Notes: generated by a model from the letters alone, not told the origin. Counted from the first letter of the stretch, positions 31,191 through 42,930 are shown. The stretch is 64,000 bases of DNA from Hyposmocoma kahamanoa (GCF_003589595.1 NW_020653855.1:2722359-2786358), one strand, 5' to 3'. A program made the numbers and translations.

Positions 31191-31790
31191 CTATTTTAGA
31201 AATATTGATTTTGAACTTTTAAATGGGAGTGGCGGTATTCCCCGGCAATGGCACAGTCGGCCGGGGTCAGGACTCAGGTTCAAAAACCAGCTAATAATAC
31301 GTGCCGTATCGAGCAGGATCGCCTTTTGTATTTGTGCTGGAAGCGACTCGCCACAGATATCCAACCGCTTCGAGCTGTTAGCAAGGCTGACTGGAATTAA
31401 CCCATTTGCGAACAAAACAATTTGGTTTGTTTCAGTGGAAGCCACATATCGGTGATCTCGTGCACCAGGTTGAGATACTTCCGGCGTTTCTCGGTTTCTG
31501 TCTTCACGAGAACCTCGTCATGCGGGATGGTAACGTCACGTATTATTATTAGGGTGGCTTCATTCAGGGCCTATGCATGCCCTCATCACTGGGACCATTG
31601 ACTGATCTATTGTGATCACCACTAGTTACAGTGCAGAGCCAAGGCCGACAGCATTGAAGAACTGAAGGACTTTCCTGGCTGGATTTAATGTCCTCTGGTT
31701 GTGGCATACGCCTTCCCAGTATGGAGCTTCGTACGCCCATCAGAGGGTAGCATTGGGTGAGTAGATGAACAGGAGTTTCAACCGCCTTGT
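31191..31790 (-). pseudogene. LINE C-terminal relic
   Basis: Minus strand reads DVTIPHDEVLVKTETEKRRK then YLNLVHEITDMW, and after a frame change ANGLIPVSLANSSKRLDICG then IQKAILLDTARIISWFL. This pattern (DVTVPxDxNLxKxxxxKxxKYxxLxxEI) is the segment following the reverse transcriptase in a group of insect non-LTR elements; I am not sure of the clade. Frame-shifted. The stretch 31560-31790 appears to be its 3' part, without a clean frame. Confidence 0.6.
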
Positions 31791-31855
31791 GGCAGAATCT
31801 ACATTCTCTTTTCTCTCTGTCTCAATCATTGAAAAATTTACTAGCAATGGAGCTC

Positions 31856-32084
31856 CTTGAAAGAGTTCGTGATGAGATGGTGAAATCACAGGCAAATGGG
31901 ATTTGTCAACTAATGTGTTTCAGGGTAACGGGCGCAATGACAGGCGTGTGATTTGCCGCCAGGTACTTGACTTGTTCAACACGTCCTTTGGTATTAAAAA
32001 AAAACTTTACTTCTTGGCAGCAGAAATAGGTAAGGAGGCAGTACTTCCTTGGACAAACTCTTCCACAAGAAGTTCTACTACAAC
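31856..32084. mobile_element. two S2 fragments, tail to tail
   Basis: 31856-32005 is a plus-strand S2 with large deletions ending TCCTTTGGTATT plus A9. 32015-32084 is a minus-strand S2 5' region (GGCAGCAGAAATAGGTAAGG to AAGAAGTTCTACTACAACTA). Confidence 0.75.
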
Positions 32085-32364
32085 TAAATTTTACATCCTC
32101 TATATTTACTTTAAATCATTCAGGTCCCTTTACATATTCGACAAGCATGGCATAATGGCTTCAGTGGTTCCATGATACACGTTCGTAATTAATAATTCAT
32201 TTATTTTTCGAAACAGGTTGTGTGAAAGTTGACAGTTATAAATTAAATCTAGTTTCACTATGCCGGACCAAATGTTAGACATGCAAACTTATTAAAGGCA
32301 TATTGATTATGAGTGGAATAGGCACTTCTTTCACTCATAGTGAGGCTTACAATTACGATTGTCT

Positions 32365-32790
32365 TTTTAATTGACTTCAAAAAACGGAGGAGGTTCTCAA
32401 TTCGAATATATTCTTTTATGTATGTTACGCGATAACTCGATAATTTGTGAACCGATTTTGATGATTCTAAAAAATCGACGTCAAAAGTTCGTGGAATTAC
32501 ATCTATTTGCCAAGTTTTATTGAAATCGGTTACCGGAAAGTGCGCGAAACCGGATTCATCCCATAGTTTGCCACCCTTAGAAGTGGGATATTTATTCTTT
32601 AAATATAAACGAGACCATTATTGAGGTACCCTCTTGCCGACAAAAAAGAATCGCCAAAATCGGAGTGATCGCGTAAAATACGTACAAAAAAAATACAGAA
32701 AAATTGAGAACCTCCTCCTTTTTTTGGAGTCGGTTAAAAATTTGAGAAATAAGTAGATGTGATTCCACGAATTTTGACGTCGATTCTTTA
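32365..32790 (+). mobile_element. outer M1 MITE carrying a second M1
   Basis: The outer copy is at 32365-32468 (TTGACTTCAAAAAACGGAGG to GATTTTGATGATTCT) and 32728-32790 (ATTCCACGAATTTTGACGTC then TTTAGTACTCTGTACTGAG). Its middle is missing and the inner copy occupies that place. Confidence 0.7.
32469..32727 (-). mobile_element. inner M1 MITE
   Basis: Complete, from AATCGACGTCAAAAGTTCGT to TTTTTTTGGAGTCGGTT, inserted opposite to the outer copy. A 129-codon minus frame at 32592-32981 begins in unique DNA and runs into it. No domain. Confidence 0.8.
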
Positions 32791-33041
32791 GTACTCTGTA
32801 CTGAGTTTATGATACAATATTTTTTGATACGATAGTTAAATTGTGCGTTATGATTCTTCCTGATTATATACATAGCGCGCACTATAAGTTTCCGGTACTG
32901 GCCACTTACATAAACAATATTTAAAAAGTAATTACAACATTTGAAAATGAAACTCTTTGGCTGTAATACAGTTTGTTTCATCTCACTGTCAATTGCTTTT
33001 ACATTGTGGCGTCATTTTAGAAATTGGTTGTCTACATCACC

Positions 33042-34048
33042 ATGGCTTTAACTCGTGAAAATTTTCTTAGTATGATTTTCTACGACTTTAAGTGTAATTT
33101 AATGAAGCACCAGGCAAAACGACTATATATAGCTGGTTTGCAGAATTCAAACACAGTCGTGTGAAACTCAGTGACGAATTTCGTGATGGTCGCCCGTCCA
33201 CTTCTGTGAACAACAAAACCATCGATGCTGTGCGCCGTATGATCAAAACAGCCAGGCATGTGGCATACAATGAGATTCGGGCATCTTTAGGCATAGGCAT
33301 GAGTCAAATACAATCAATACTACACAAACATTTAGGTGTGAAAAAGCTGTGCTCTCGGTAGATCCCACAAAATTTGACTGAGGCTCAAAAAACGGATCGC
33401 GTCACTTGGTGCAATGCCATGCTTACCAGATTCAACGAAGGGGCATCAAATTTGGTGTGGGACATAGTAACAGGTGACGAAAATGGATGTATAGTTACGA
33501 TCCCAAAATAAAACAGCAATCGAGCGTATGGGTCTTTCGAGATGAGCCGAAACCAACCAAAATGGCGCGCGTGCAAAGTGCCTCTAAGCGGATGATTGCT
33601 TTTTTTTTTGATAAAACTGGACACGTGGCTACTGTTGCCTTGGAGAATCGTTGTACCGTGAATAATGATTGATACACGACCATTTGTTTGCCGGAAGTTA
33701 TTGACAAACTCCGTAAAAATAACCGTAAACGCCGTATCATCTTGCACTACGATAAGCCAGTTCTCACACGGCCAAACAGACAAATAAATTTTTGAATGTG
33801 AACAACGTTGACCTTATGAGCCATCCCGAGTACAGTCCCGACCCTCACCTTGTGACTTTTATTTATTTCCAAAAATTAAGAACCAGTTACGCGGTCAACG
33901 ATTTTCATCATCTGAAGAGGCTGTCGAAGAGTATGAAAAATGTGTTTCAGAGATTGTCACGGAGGAGTGTCATAAATGTTTTCAAAATTGGTTCATTCGT
34001 ATGAAAAAGTGCATTAATGCTAACGGAGAATATGTTGAGAAACAATAA
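33042..34048 (+). pseudogene. mariner transposase pseudogene
   Basis: A Tc1/mariner-superfamily transposase read across several frames. It opens MALTRENFLSMIFYDFK from ATG 33042. A deletion follows, then WFAEFK and DGRPSTS with a helix-turn-helix part (NEIRASLGIGMSQIQSILHK). An in-frame TAG follows CSR at 33358. Catalytic positions: D in VTGDE (33476-33478), D in HYDK (33751-33753; normally HHDN), D in YSPD (33840-33842). The last two are about 16 bases closer than mariner's D34D spacing needs, which indicates a deletion. It ends ANGEYVEKQ at TAA 34046-34048. I did not locate TIRs. It cannot make an active enzyme. Confidence 0.92.
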
Positions 34049-34420
34049 ATTCATTTCTGACCATTTTTAGTACTTTTTTTATTCATTCCGGTAACGTACA
34101 TATTTCTATTAGTGAGGATATGTGATTGGTCTTCAGTTATCATTATTATTTATTTCAGTAGTAAGTTGATGGTATTCCTGTTAGATATATATATTTTTTA
34201 ATTGTTTACGTTTCTGTACCAGCGTCTTGTAATTTATTAAACAATAGAGGCTAAAACAAATATATTATTTTTCTGTAGAATTCCTTATTAGGGCGTCATC
34301 TGAGTCATGGTACAATTTTATTTCTCGTCTTTGGGTAATCGTCAAGCTACTTTTGTCTACTTAATTTCGGTGGCAATTATTATTATTTAAATATTCCATT
34401 ATCTTGAAACATTAAATAGC
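34049..34420. other. unassigned AT-rich DNA
   Basis: Nothing recognised. It may contain the decayed right end of the mariner element. Confidence 0.4.
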
Positions 34421-34803
34421 GTTCCCGTTATGTCGTGACGACAGATAGTCGTGCAGTTTAAAGTATCGTGGCTTATACATTGAAACAAAGTTGTTCACAC
34501 ACAGAACAACACGATTGACTGTCGTTCACGACTTTCTTGACGTTACGACAACAGACTGAGGTCGTCCGATGATAAAAATGTGACGACAGATAACCGCAGC
34601 TTCAAACGATTCTGCCGTGCAAACAACAAGGTGGCCGTGAACCGATAAATTGTCACGATCTAGCGGGAACAGCTGGACACGACAGTCGTCCAACGATAAA
34701 TTAAACGTCCACGACACAGTCGCGACAGGTATTTGTGATATGGGAACAGGCTAGACGCGACAGTCGTACAACGAATAATAAACCGTTACGACATAATGGG
34801 ACC
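34421..34803. mobile_element. TIR element with internal repeats (383 bp)
   Basis: Ends GTTCCCGTTATGTCGTGACG and, inverted, GGTCCCATTATGTCGTAACG agree at 17 of 20 positions. The interior repeats CGACAG/CTGTCG-type words. A roughly 55-base block beginning GGGAACAG, with ACGACAGTCGTCCAACGA, occurs twice (about 34664 and 34742). No coding sequence. Superfamily not assigned. Confidence 0.6.
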
Positions 34804-35149
34804 CTACACCATATACCAAAGAATAAGTTTAGCTATTTAAAGGGGAAATATTGTCAGCCTTCTGGGCACGATGCCTTAGGGTACTGATCTCGAGAAATTT
34901 TTCTATTTAGAACTTTCAAATACCATATTATTGGAATTTTTTATGTACGATTAATTTCTAAACAAGCAAGGAAGTTGTTAACTAAACTTTTACAAGACTG
35001 GTTGAGATGTTTTGTTATATACCGTTAGAGATTCAATTGGAAGATTCAATTATGGATCTAAAGTGGCACGCACAGAGACCACAATGGAGTAGTGTTGAAG
35101 GTGTATCGATAGTTGACATTGAAAAGCTTATACTGAAGAACATCGACTT
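34804..35149. other. unassigned DNA with short frame
   Basis: A 70-codon frame at 35007-35219 ends inside the repeat that follows. No domain recognised. Confidence 0.35.
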
Positions 35150-35290
35150 GAGTCAAAATACTTTATGGAGTCAATCACAACATGATTGCATTCATTATTT
35201 AAAATTGTCGTTGCAATAATTGTGCGTGTTGTTGCAATCATTGTGCGTAACTTATTGTAACATGTTCCGGTTATAACAAGAAAACAAGTT
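35150..35290 (+). repeat. unclassified repeat, pairs with 42768
   Basis: CAATCACAACATGATTGCAT, TTTAAAATTGTCGTTGCAAT, repeated GTTGCAATCATTGTGCGT units and GTTCCGGTTATAACAAGAAA match 42768-42930. Confidence 0.75.
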
Positions 35291-35564
35291 ACAAAGTTAG
35301 TGATTAATTCAAATTAATTTATCAAAGCGATTGAATTTAATGCTGACAATAATATCCATTAAACAAAACCATCAATAACTATTTCGATGTTGTTACTAGG
35401 TTTAAGTAATTTAACAAATTAATATGTTAAAGTTTATAACACTACAATAAAAGGTTACGCCTACGCTGCTACACCTGTCGGATAGCTTGCTGGAAACTCT
35501 GGACAATTGCACAACTGTCGCTTCAGGCAACTCTGGTGGCCATGTAACGGGTTGCTACAAAATT

Positions 35565-35872
35565 TTTTTTTATAATACCAATTGTTGGGACGAACAAGTC
35601 GTGCGCCTGGTGGTGGCAACACGCCTGTTCCATAACAATTGCAGTGCCACTCCGAGCTTTAAACCACAAAGATAGGACGGGCACTGCCACTACGCCCGTC
35701 ACCCTGAGACATAAGTTGACAAGTCCCATGTGCCTGTAAATTTACCAGCACCTCTGTACCTTTCAAAACCGGAACGCATTAATGCTCACATTACTGTTTT
35801 GCGGCAGGAATAGGTAAATTGGTAGTACTTCCCTGGACGAACTCTTTCACAAGGAGCTGTACTGCTAGAATA
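35565..35872 (-). mobile_element. S2 retroposon, full length
   Basis: ACCAATTGTTGGGACGAACA to CACAAGGAGCTGTACTGCTA. One of the longest copies. The LINE relic begins directly at its 5' end. Confidence 0.85.
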
Positions 35873-35875
35873 TTT

Positions 35876-36356
35876 TACTCCAGAGCTGCGATACCTGTTG
35901 TATAAAGCTCAGGTCCGAAGCAGCATGGAGTACTGTTCGCACCTTTGGGACGGCTCTGCCAAGTACTTGCTCGATGCCCTAGATGGACTGCAGCGCTACG
36001 TCTTCCGTGTTGTCAACGATCCTCATGTAACTGAGCATGCGGAGTCGTTACAGCTTCGCAGAGATATAGCGTCTCTTAGCGTATTCTATCGCCTGTACCA
36101 CGGTGAGTGCTCTGAAGAGTTATTCAACCTTATCCCTTCCTCTCCTTTCCATCAGCGGACCACCCGTGCCGGACTGCGTTGCCACAGATGGACGGTCAGT
36201 TCAATACCGTCCCGCACTAAAAAGTTTGGCAATTCGTTTTTATGCCGAACCATCAAATTGTGGAACCAACTCCCGGCGCATGTATTCCTTTCCCTCTATA
36301 ACATCGGGTCCTTCAAACGTAGTGTGAAGAAGCATTTGGCCAGATCGGCAAAATGA
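35876..36356 (+). pseudogene. Jockey/CR1-type LINE C-terminus
   Basis: One open frame of about 160 codons to a natural TGA: LRYLLYKAQVRSSMEYCSHL, WDGSAKYLLDALDGLQR, then RDIASLSVFYRLYHGECSEE, FHQRTTRAG and LWNQLPAHVF. This region follows the catalytic core in Jockey/CR1-type reverse transcriptases (thumb and C-terminal tail). The frame is intact and the 3' end is present, so it is a relatively young 5'-truncated insertion. It has no catalytic FADD box, so there is no polymerase activity. Confidence 0.88.
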
Positions 36357-36510
36357 TAGTGACGGAGTGAAGATATTTGTGTTTTCCATCCGTTACTCTC
36401 ATCTCTGGACTGTATTCGCACTTTCCATCAGGCGCGGTGCAGTCATTTTGCCGAGTCACAATAAAATAAAAAAAAATAAAAAATAAAATAAAAATAAAAA
36501 ATATATAGAA
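36357..36510 (+). mobile_element. 3' UTR and A-rich tail of the LINE
   Basis: A short UTR with GTCATTTTGCCGAGTCACAA, then AATAAAATAAAA-type repeats from about 36460 to 36500, as expected of a target-primed LINE insertion. Confidence 0.75.
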
Positions 36511-36961
36511 TTGGGGATTTTTTACACTGAAAAATAGGGACTTCAAATAAACAAGTTGTTTAAGCTGGTAATGAAACTTGTTTCCATCTGAGTCTCTCAA
36601 GCACGGTGACTGTAGCAAAAAGCACAATGTAGCAACAATTTTAAAATGATGACGACATCACTAACAAAGATATAATAAAACTTTTAAGTTGCTATCAAGT
36701 TTAAAGTTGATTGTTTCAAACTAGATGTTTGCTTGTCATAGTCAAATCACCAATGTAGATTTATATCCAATTAAAACTAACTTTATTGAAGACATTAACA
36801 ATGTACGATTGAACGAATTACTGTTTTGGTCGAATGAAACATTCTTTAACTTTGTTTGCTTTTACAATGCGATTTTGTTAAGGTGAACTAAAAAACAATT
36901 TCAAGTACAGTAATTTTAACTCTTGGAGTACGTTCACATCATCATCATACGTTCCGAGTGA

Positions 36962-37216
36962 AAAAGTACTGCCACCTTACCTATTTCTGCCACAAAGCAG
37001 TAGTGTGAGCATTACTGCGTTTTAAGGGTGCCGATGAAATTACAGGCACATCGGACTTGTCAACTTATGTCTCAGAATGTCGGGCGCAGTGGCAATGCCC
37101 CTCAAAACTTTATGATTTAAAGGTCTGAGTGGTACTGCAATTATTTTAAACAGGCGTGTCGCTTACCATCAGGCGCACCACTTGTTCGTCCCGTCACTTA
37201 TTTATTATAAAAAAAC
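36962..37216 (+). mobile_element. S2 retroposon
   Basis: GTACTGCCACCTTACCTATT to TTCGTCCCGTCACTTATTTA plus A7. It lacks the first 40 bases. Confidence 0.85.
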
Positions 37217-38289
37217 ATGACAAGCATTTGACGCGGACTCTGTTTATTTTGATATAATAATACACCGAATATATTTTATTCAATTATGTGAAATTATAGC
37301 GTCCGAAACTTCAAACTGAAATATTTTTAATACCAAACTTCTCAGAATAATAAACCCAAATTTAAAATTGTTCAGAAATTTGAACTCTATATTTTCACTT
37401 ATTTTTCATAAACAGATGCGTACACACTAGATATGTCAACAAAAATATCTATGGGAGTTCGTCATTGTTCTTTATATATTTGGCTAGTAAGTATTACTTC
37501 TACATTTTAACCTATCTATTTAAATTCTAATTACGCAACCAGGCCGTGGACAAAGCTAGACTTAATAGGTTATGTTATGAGCATTGCCAAAAAAAGTTCT
37601 TTACACCTGCCGCCATTGCTTGTCAACAATCTTTTATTGTTAAACATTTTATATCGAATTTAGTTAGAGTATAGTTGAATTAAACCTAGACTATGTTTCT
37701 TATTGTGTTCTTCATTAACGCCTTTAAGATTCTACAAAGTTAATTATACATGACGTACTGTTAGTTCGCTAGCCATGACAACGCACCTTATTTAGACTGC
37801 CAATGTTGCCAGCCTATTTCGAGTGTTGCCATCAATTGTCTCGGCGGTGCTAATTTGCCGAGACGTGCCTGATTATTTATGTTGTGTTGCCACTTAGTTG
37901 TTTTTCAAACGTCTTTCAGTGTCTGCATTTGTTTTTTTTTTCTGGTAGATTTTAAAGGCGTGTCGGGGTAGCTATTTAAGGATGATTTTATCTAATTAAT
38001 TATGTTGTTAAATATTGAATCTTGGAAGATACAAAATTGTCCAAACATAATCCAGTAATGTAGACTTAAAATAAGCACGACACTAACGCATTATTTTCTA
38101 GATTATTACTAATGTATCTCACCAAAATCCAGCGAACAGAAAATTACCGCTATCTAAAGGATACTCATAGATATGCGCATTCACCCCATCATATAATAAA
38201 TCACGATGCTCAAACGTCACCCTAATTTTAAAATTAAGCAGTAGACCATAGTTTTTCAAAGTGGCTGCCCCCAGTGGGCGCTGAAGAGT
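37217..38289. other. unassigned DNA
   Basis: No recognised repeat or frame. CTCGGCGGTGCTAATTTGCC and GCCGAGAC near 37840-37865 form a small inverted repeat. Confidence 0.4.
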
Positions 38290-38580
38290 CCTAGGTAAAA
38301 AATTTAAAATCCCACCACCACAAAAAATAATTGAAAACACGTATTTGTTATATTAACCTAACACAAAAAAATTGAAAGGAAAAATATTATACATAGGTAT
38401 ATATGTAGTGTAGTGATGATCGTGGTTTTTTTTAAATGCGGTAGCACCCCCAATTGAGTCTGGTAGGGGCCTCGGAAATAAAATATAAAAGGAAGTAAAA
38501 AAAATAATAAAATATATTTTTTAACATAAAAAACACGTGTTTTCAATAATTTTTTGTAGTGGTGGGCGTTGAATTTTTTT
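38290..38580. repeat. unclassified repeat with internal inverted arms
   Basis: CCCACCACCACAAAAAATAA at 38310-38329 pairs with the inverted copy TTATTTTT-type sequence, TTGTAGTGGTGGG, at 38545-38568. The interval includes AATGCGGTAGCACCCCCAAT, also present near 30015-30035. Confidence 0.6.
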
Positions 38581-38921
38581 ATATTGCCCAAGTGAGCGGT
38601 AAGCCAAAAAGTTTTAGGACCTATGCAATACACCTATAAACACATTAGATTGTAATCCGATATGTAATCCATTAAAACCCGTAAAACATACATCGATTAC
38701 AGTTCGGCCGTTAATTCCCTGCCACTTCGTAACATTTTTTTTTCGAATAACCCATCACTATCTTTTAGTGTTGCCATTTTATTTGTTTTTTATTATTGAT
38801 TATACCCAAATCGATATATTATATATATCGGTAAATTATTTTTTTAATCTGATAGTTATTGCAGGTAGTAATAATAAGCATTTTGAAGTAAATGTTGATT
38901 ACATAGCTTTTGTTAACACTA

Positions 38922-39013
38922 TTAGGGCCGTGGGGGGTCAAAATGACCGGACTTAATTTTGCCCGTTCATCGGTCGTGTATTGAACCATACAACATGACC
39001 GCCGCGGCCCTAA
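38922..39013. mobile_element. 92-bp TIR element
   Basis: TTAGGGCCGTGGGGGGTCA at left and the inverted TTAGGGCCGCGGCGGTCA at right. The small interior contains GGTCAAAATGACCGG, itself palindromic. Confidence 0.6.
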
Positions 39014-39195
39014 TGAACTTATTTGCCACTTGGTTTTTATGGTGTTTGATAGCATACCTAGTTTTGTAGACTTAAAGAAGAAGAAACTAAACTAAGTTAA
39101 CAGTAATTTCAAATTGTATTTAAAAGTTACAAACTAAACAAAAACAATGGCTAATGTGAAATATCAATCTAAATTCAGTAGACGTGTGTCAGTTT

Positions 39196-39448
39196 TTAAC
39201 CGACTTCAAAAAAAGGAGGAGGTTATCAATTCGACTGTATTTTTTTATTTGTATGATTATAATCCTCAAAATTCTTTTTTGTTGAAAAGATGGTGCCACG
39301 CTCAGCATTGGTCCCATTAAAATTTGAAGAAAATATTCCACCTCTAAGGGTGGCAAACTAGGGGATGAACGCGCACTTTCCGGTAACCGATTTCAATAAA
39401 ACTTGACAAATAGATGTAATTCCACCAACTTTTGAGGTCGTTTTTTGT
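39196..39448 (+). mobile_element. M1 MITE
   Basis: TAACCGACTTCAAAAAAAGG to AACTTTTGAGGTCGTTTTTT. The CGCGATAACTCCG segment is deleted. Confidence 0.85.
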
Positions 39449-39570
39449 AACAGAATTATTGGTTAACATCAATCGAACATTATGTGTTCGTACTCTGCCC
39501 GACACTGTGACACAAGAAATCCCAAAATGGAGTGAAATAGTGAAATATCGCAAAAAAACTTGTTTTTTTT

Positions 39571-39602
39571 TTATAATATCAAGTGACGGGACGAACAAGT
39601 TG
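39571..39602 (-). mobile_element. S2 3'-end fragment
   Basis: Only the terminal 30 bases (ATATCAAGTGACGGGACGAA, CAAGT), adjoining M4. Confidence 0.65.
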
Positions 39603-39616
39603 CAGCTTAATATACA

Positions 39617-39867
39617 TATCGACAGTGGAAAGGCAAAACGTCTAACGTGCATTTGGTAAATATTACAGGAAAGCGATTTAAAGTATTTTTTTACGCCTAA
39701 AAGATCATACATACCTCTAATTTTATTTGTTATATGAAAAGCTGAAACTTTCTAGTTTTCCATAAACCAAAAAAAATTAGAGTTATGATATTTTTTCCAA
39801 AAAAAATTTCGTAAAATTGCTCTCCTGTAATATTTTCCAAATGCACGTTAGGCGTTTTACCTTTTCA
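39617..39867. mobile_element. M4 MITE, complete
   Basis: Arms of about 50 bases: left GGAAAGGCAAAACGTCTAAC, GTGCATTTGGTAAATATTAC; right, inverted, AAAAGGTAAAACGCCTAACG, TGCATTTGGAAAATATTACA. The centre is AT-rich. Confidence 0.8.
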
Positions 39868-41450
39868 TTATCTATATATAAATGAGACCGAAAACAACTT
39901 GTAAGCCAATGTCATATTTGAATGGTTTTGAATATTCTAGCCGTTAACTTGTTATGACAGTTTTTATAACCAATAGCTAACTATGAATTTAAACTAACTT
40001 TATTCCTTTTTTATCTCTTCGCGGCGAGCGTTTATAGAAAATTTCAATTCTCAAAAACAACGTACGTTATGAGTTTTCCAAACATTAAAACATAAAAAAC
40101 ACAAAAGCAACAGATTGAAAACTAAGCCCTTTGATCAAAAGAAATAGAAAAAATACCTTATTAATACGGAGCTCATTTTATATTAGTTGGCTACATCACT
40201 TTAAAAATTACCACTTTAGTTTGACCTGCAGACGCTTTTTTGAGGCGTAAATGAGAGATCAGATTTCATTGGACAATGTTTTGTACAATCAAAAAAACCA
40301 GACTTAGTTGATCTGCACGCACTTTTTTGGTATAGCAGACGTTTTGTTTGTTACTTGACAGTTTGAAAGATTTCATTTCTATTTTTAGTTCCTTATCTCG
40401 ATGGAGGAAAGTGTAGATTTATATGTCAAATAATTTAGGGTGACTTCAAAGAAAGTGGGAAAGTACAATATTAGGTAAATCTATTTGAATTTCCGTTCTT
40501 TAAATAGGACAAACATGAAACAAATATTCTGAAAAGTGTTAAATACGAAATGTTTTATATTCGACTCTGTTATTGGATAATAAATTTTATTGTATAAAGT
40601 ATTTTTCTCATGAAAAAATAGTATTTGTTCAGAGCTGTAGTAATTTCATTTCCAATCACGAAAATCTAAGATCTTTATTTGCGTAACAGGTCTGGCTTTT
40701 TTGCGTAACAGGCCCGTTACGCATAAAAGTCCCAATGATTTGTCAACGGCTGCAAGCGGTCCCTAAAAAGTCTTCGTAGAAATCACCGACGACGTGTGAT
40801 ACATATCCATAACCCATTCGTTACTCGACTCCTTAAAAACGTCAGCGCGTCCCTTGTTCTCGACCGGAACTGAGGAATATGTGGAGTATAACATCTGATA
40901 TTGGGGTGTGTACAACCAGCAGGTGAACAATAGTACCCTTGCATTGTCCCCTTTATCACGTAACTTGTGTTTTTAACGGAAAAAAGGTAAATAAAATACC
41001 TCGATTCAAAATTTCGTGTACTTTGTTGTGTTTTATTTTTGTTACAAACTCACCTCCATTTGGAATGGATGGAATGATGGATCCAGCACATTGGTATCAA
41101 AAAAACTTTCACATCTTTTGCAAAAAGGCACCGTTGCGTATTTTAGTGTCCTAGTCATATATAAATATTTTCTTAACTCAATCGACTCCATCCATCCTCT
41201 GTCCAATACATATGCTTCACACGTGTTCAAAATACTCAGACCTTGTTGGGATGACGCCGCCGAAAGGAAATATATAAATAAATAAAATTAATATCATACT
41301 TCACATTTGTTGTTGATGTAACAGAAATCTTATAAAGACACGATTAGGAACTAATTTACGTTATAATTATTAGATCTTTTAATTAATAAGATCCACCATT
41401 TCACGAACCAGATTTGGCAATATTGGTAAAAAAGTATTAGTAGGATTAGA
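39868..41450. other. unassigned DNA
   Basis: No repeat family recognised over about 1.6 kb. GCGTAACAGG occurs twice near 40681-40712. Frames of 62-89 codons near 40939-41285 overlap on both strands and show no domain. Confidence 0.45.
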
Positions 41451-41622
41451 CGTCCTTGTGAAAGAGTTCGTCGCAGGAAACACCTCCACCGTACCCTATT
41501 TCTGCTGCCAAGCAACAATGTAAACTTTAATGCGTTTGTTTTATGAAAGGTAAGTAAGAGTGATGGTAAAATTACAGGCACATGAGACTTGACCACTTTC
41601 ACAAGGATCTCTACTGCTACTA
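41451..41622. mobile_element. S2 fragment with inverted end
   Basis: Plus-strand S2 from TCCTTGTGAAAGAGTTCGTC to CACATGAGACTTGACCA, joined directly to a minus-strand S2 5' end (CTTTCACAAGGATCTCTACT). Confidence 0.7.
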
Positions 41623-41694
41623 GGTTTTTCTTGAGAAATGCAAGAGGCACAATCTCACCACTAAGTGACATTTCTACATAATAGATGGATGTTC

Positions 41695-41990
41695 GTTCAG
41701 ACCTTAATAATATCCGTTCTGGCACACATAACTCGGCAAAGGATTCCATTTCTTATCGTTAATGAATGTAGATGCAAAATGCTTCGTGCGAATTGATAGA
41801 ATGCAGGGGTGAAATCCCTCGCCCTTTGGCGTTGGTTGGTAATGCAAAAGGAGCTAATGTTACGGGTAAAACATTTTAAAATTCTACAAACGTTTCTTGA
41901 GACAATTGCATTGCAAGATCGGTGCTTGTATACGTGTTGAGAGATGTACCTAAGCGGTAGCAGGAGCGGCACAAGCCCGTTTGACATGTC
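41695..41990 (-). pseudogene. LINE C-terminal relic
   Basis: In one minus frame: HFASTFINDKKWNPLPSYVC then QNGYY. In another, just upstream: ARDFTPAFYQFARS. This corresponds to the basic, tryptophan-containing tail of Jockey/CR1-like elements (F-x-S-x-F-x-x-x-x-x-x-W-N-x-L-P). Frame-shifted. Confidence 0.6.
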
Positions 41991-42026
41991 GTAGTTAAAT
42001 GTTCATTCACAATAATAAATATTAGA

Positions 42027-42520
42027 CATCGATTATATAACCAGAAATAGAGAACAAATAAGGGCCATCCACCCCTAGCAACTCATCAGGCAAATGGACC
42101 TTATATCACTTTTAAATATCAACTCTCGTTTGCGCTGAAATCACAAATTAGAAAACTGAAATAGTACAGCGCCAACAACTGACCTGTGTGTACGTTTCCG
42201 TATATTCCAAAAATATTTTGTATTTGTTGTAATAAAGATAATTATCTCTAACAATAGGGGCTGTTCCATTCGGTGGTGTGGGAGAAACAGCTAAATATCA
42301 AATTACAAAACCAACGGAATCACATTTCATCGGTAATTAAATATGTAACTGCAATTGCAATTTTCGTCCATTATAGCAAAGCTCTAGTTAAACTGGTCGA
42401 TTTGAAGTGAAGCAATTGATGACACCCATCAATTGTTTCGAATTCGGGTAGACCAATCGGAACGCAGTTGTCACAGTAATGATTTAAAAGAATAGTTTTC
42501 AAACAAATTAAAATAAAATT
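42027..42520. mobile_element. M2 MITE, right TIR lost
   Basis: Left end CATCGATTATATAACCAGAA; interior shared with 17830 (GGTGGTGTGGGAGAAACAGC, AATCACATTTCATCGGTAAT, CCCATCAATTGTTTCGAATT). The right TIR is replaced by TAAAATTTGTGTCGTTG. Confidence 0.8.
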
Positions 42521-42767
42521 TGTGTCGTTGCAGGTGCTATTGAAGAGTGAGCAATACTAAAGGAAATGTATTTACAGTTTATTTAAATAATTTACGAAAA
42601 AACAGAAAACGAACAAACGAACTATAAATAATAAACAAAAGACATGTGACAGTGACGTGACAGTAACAAAGAAAAAGGCGCCAAAAACAAATGCATTTAA
42701 ATGTAGGCTTTGAATCTAAAACTAAACTACTAAAAAGGCTATAAAATATAAATAAATATTAGACATC

Positions 42768-42930
42768 AAAATACTTGATGGAGGCAATCACAACACGATT
42801 AAATTCATTATTTAAAATTGTCTTTGCAATCATTGTGCTTGTTACAAACATTGTACTTGTTGTTGCAATCATTGGAACTCTTGTTACTCATTGTAACAAG
42901 TTCCGGTTATAACAAGAAAACAAGTATAAA
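42768..42930 (+). repeat. unclassified repeat, pairs with 35150
   Basis: Contains CAATCACAACACGATTAAAT, TTGTTGCAATCATTGGAACT and GTTCCGGTTATAACAAGAAA. An S4 tail fragment (AATAAATATTAGACAT) precedes it at 42750-42765. Confidence 0.75.

Noticed and set aside
35007..35219. 70-codon frame as a gene
   Set aside because: It terminates inside a dispersed repeat shared with 42768, and no domain is recognised.
36455..36510. Independent A-rich microsatellite
   Set aside because: It directly follows the LINE stop codon and short UTR, so it is better explained as that LINE's tail.
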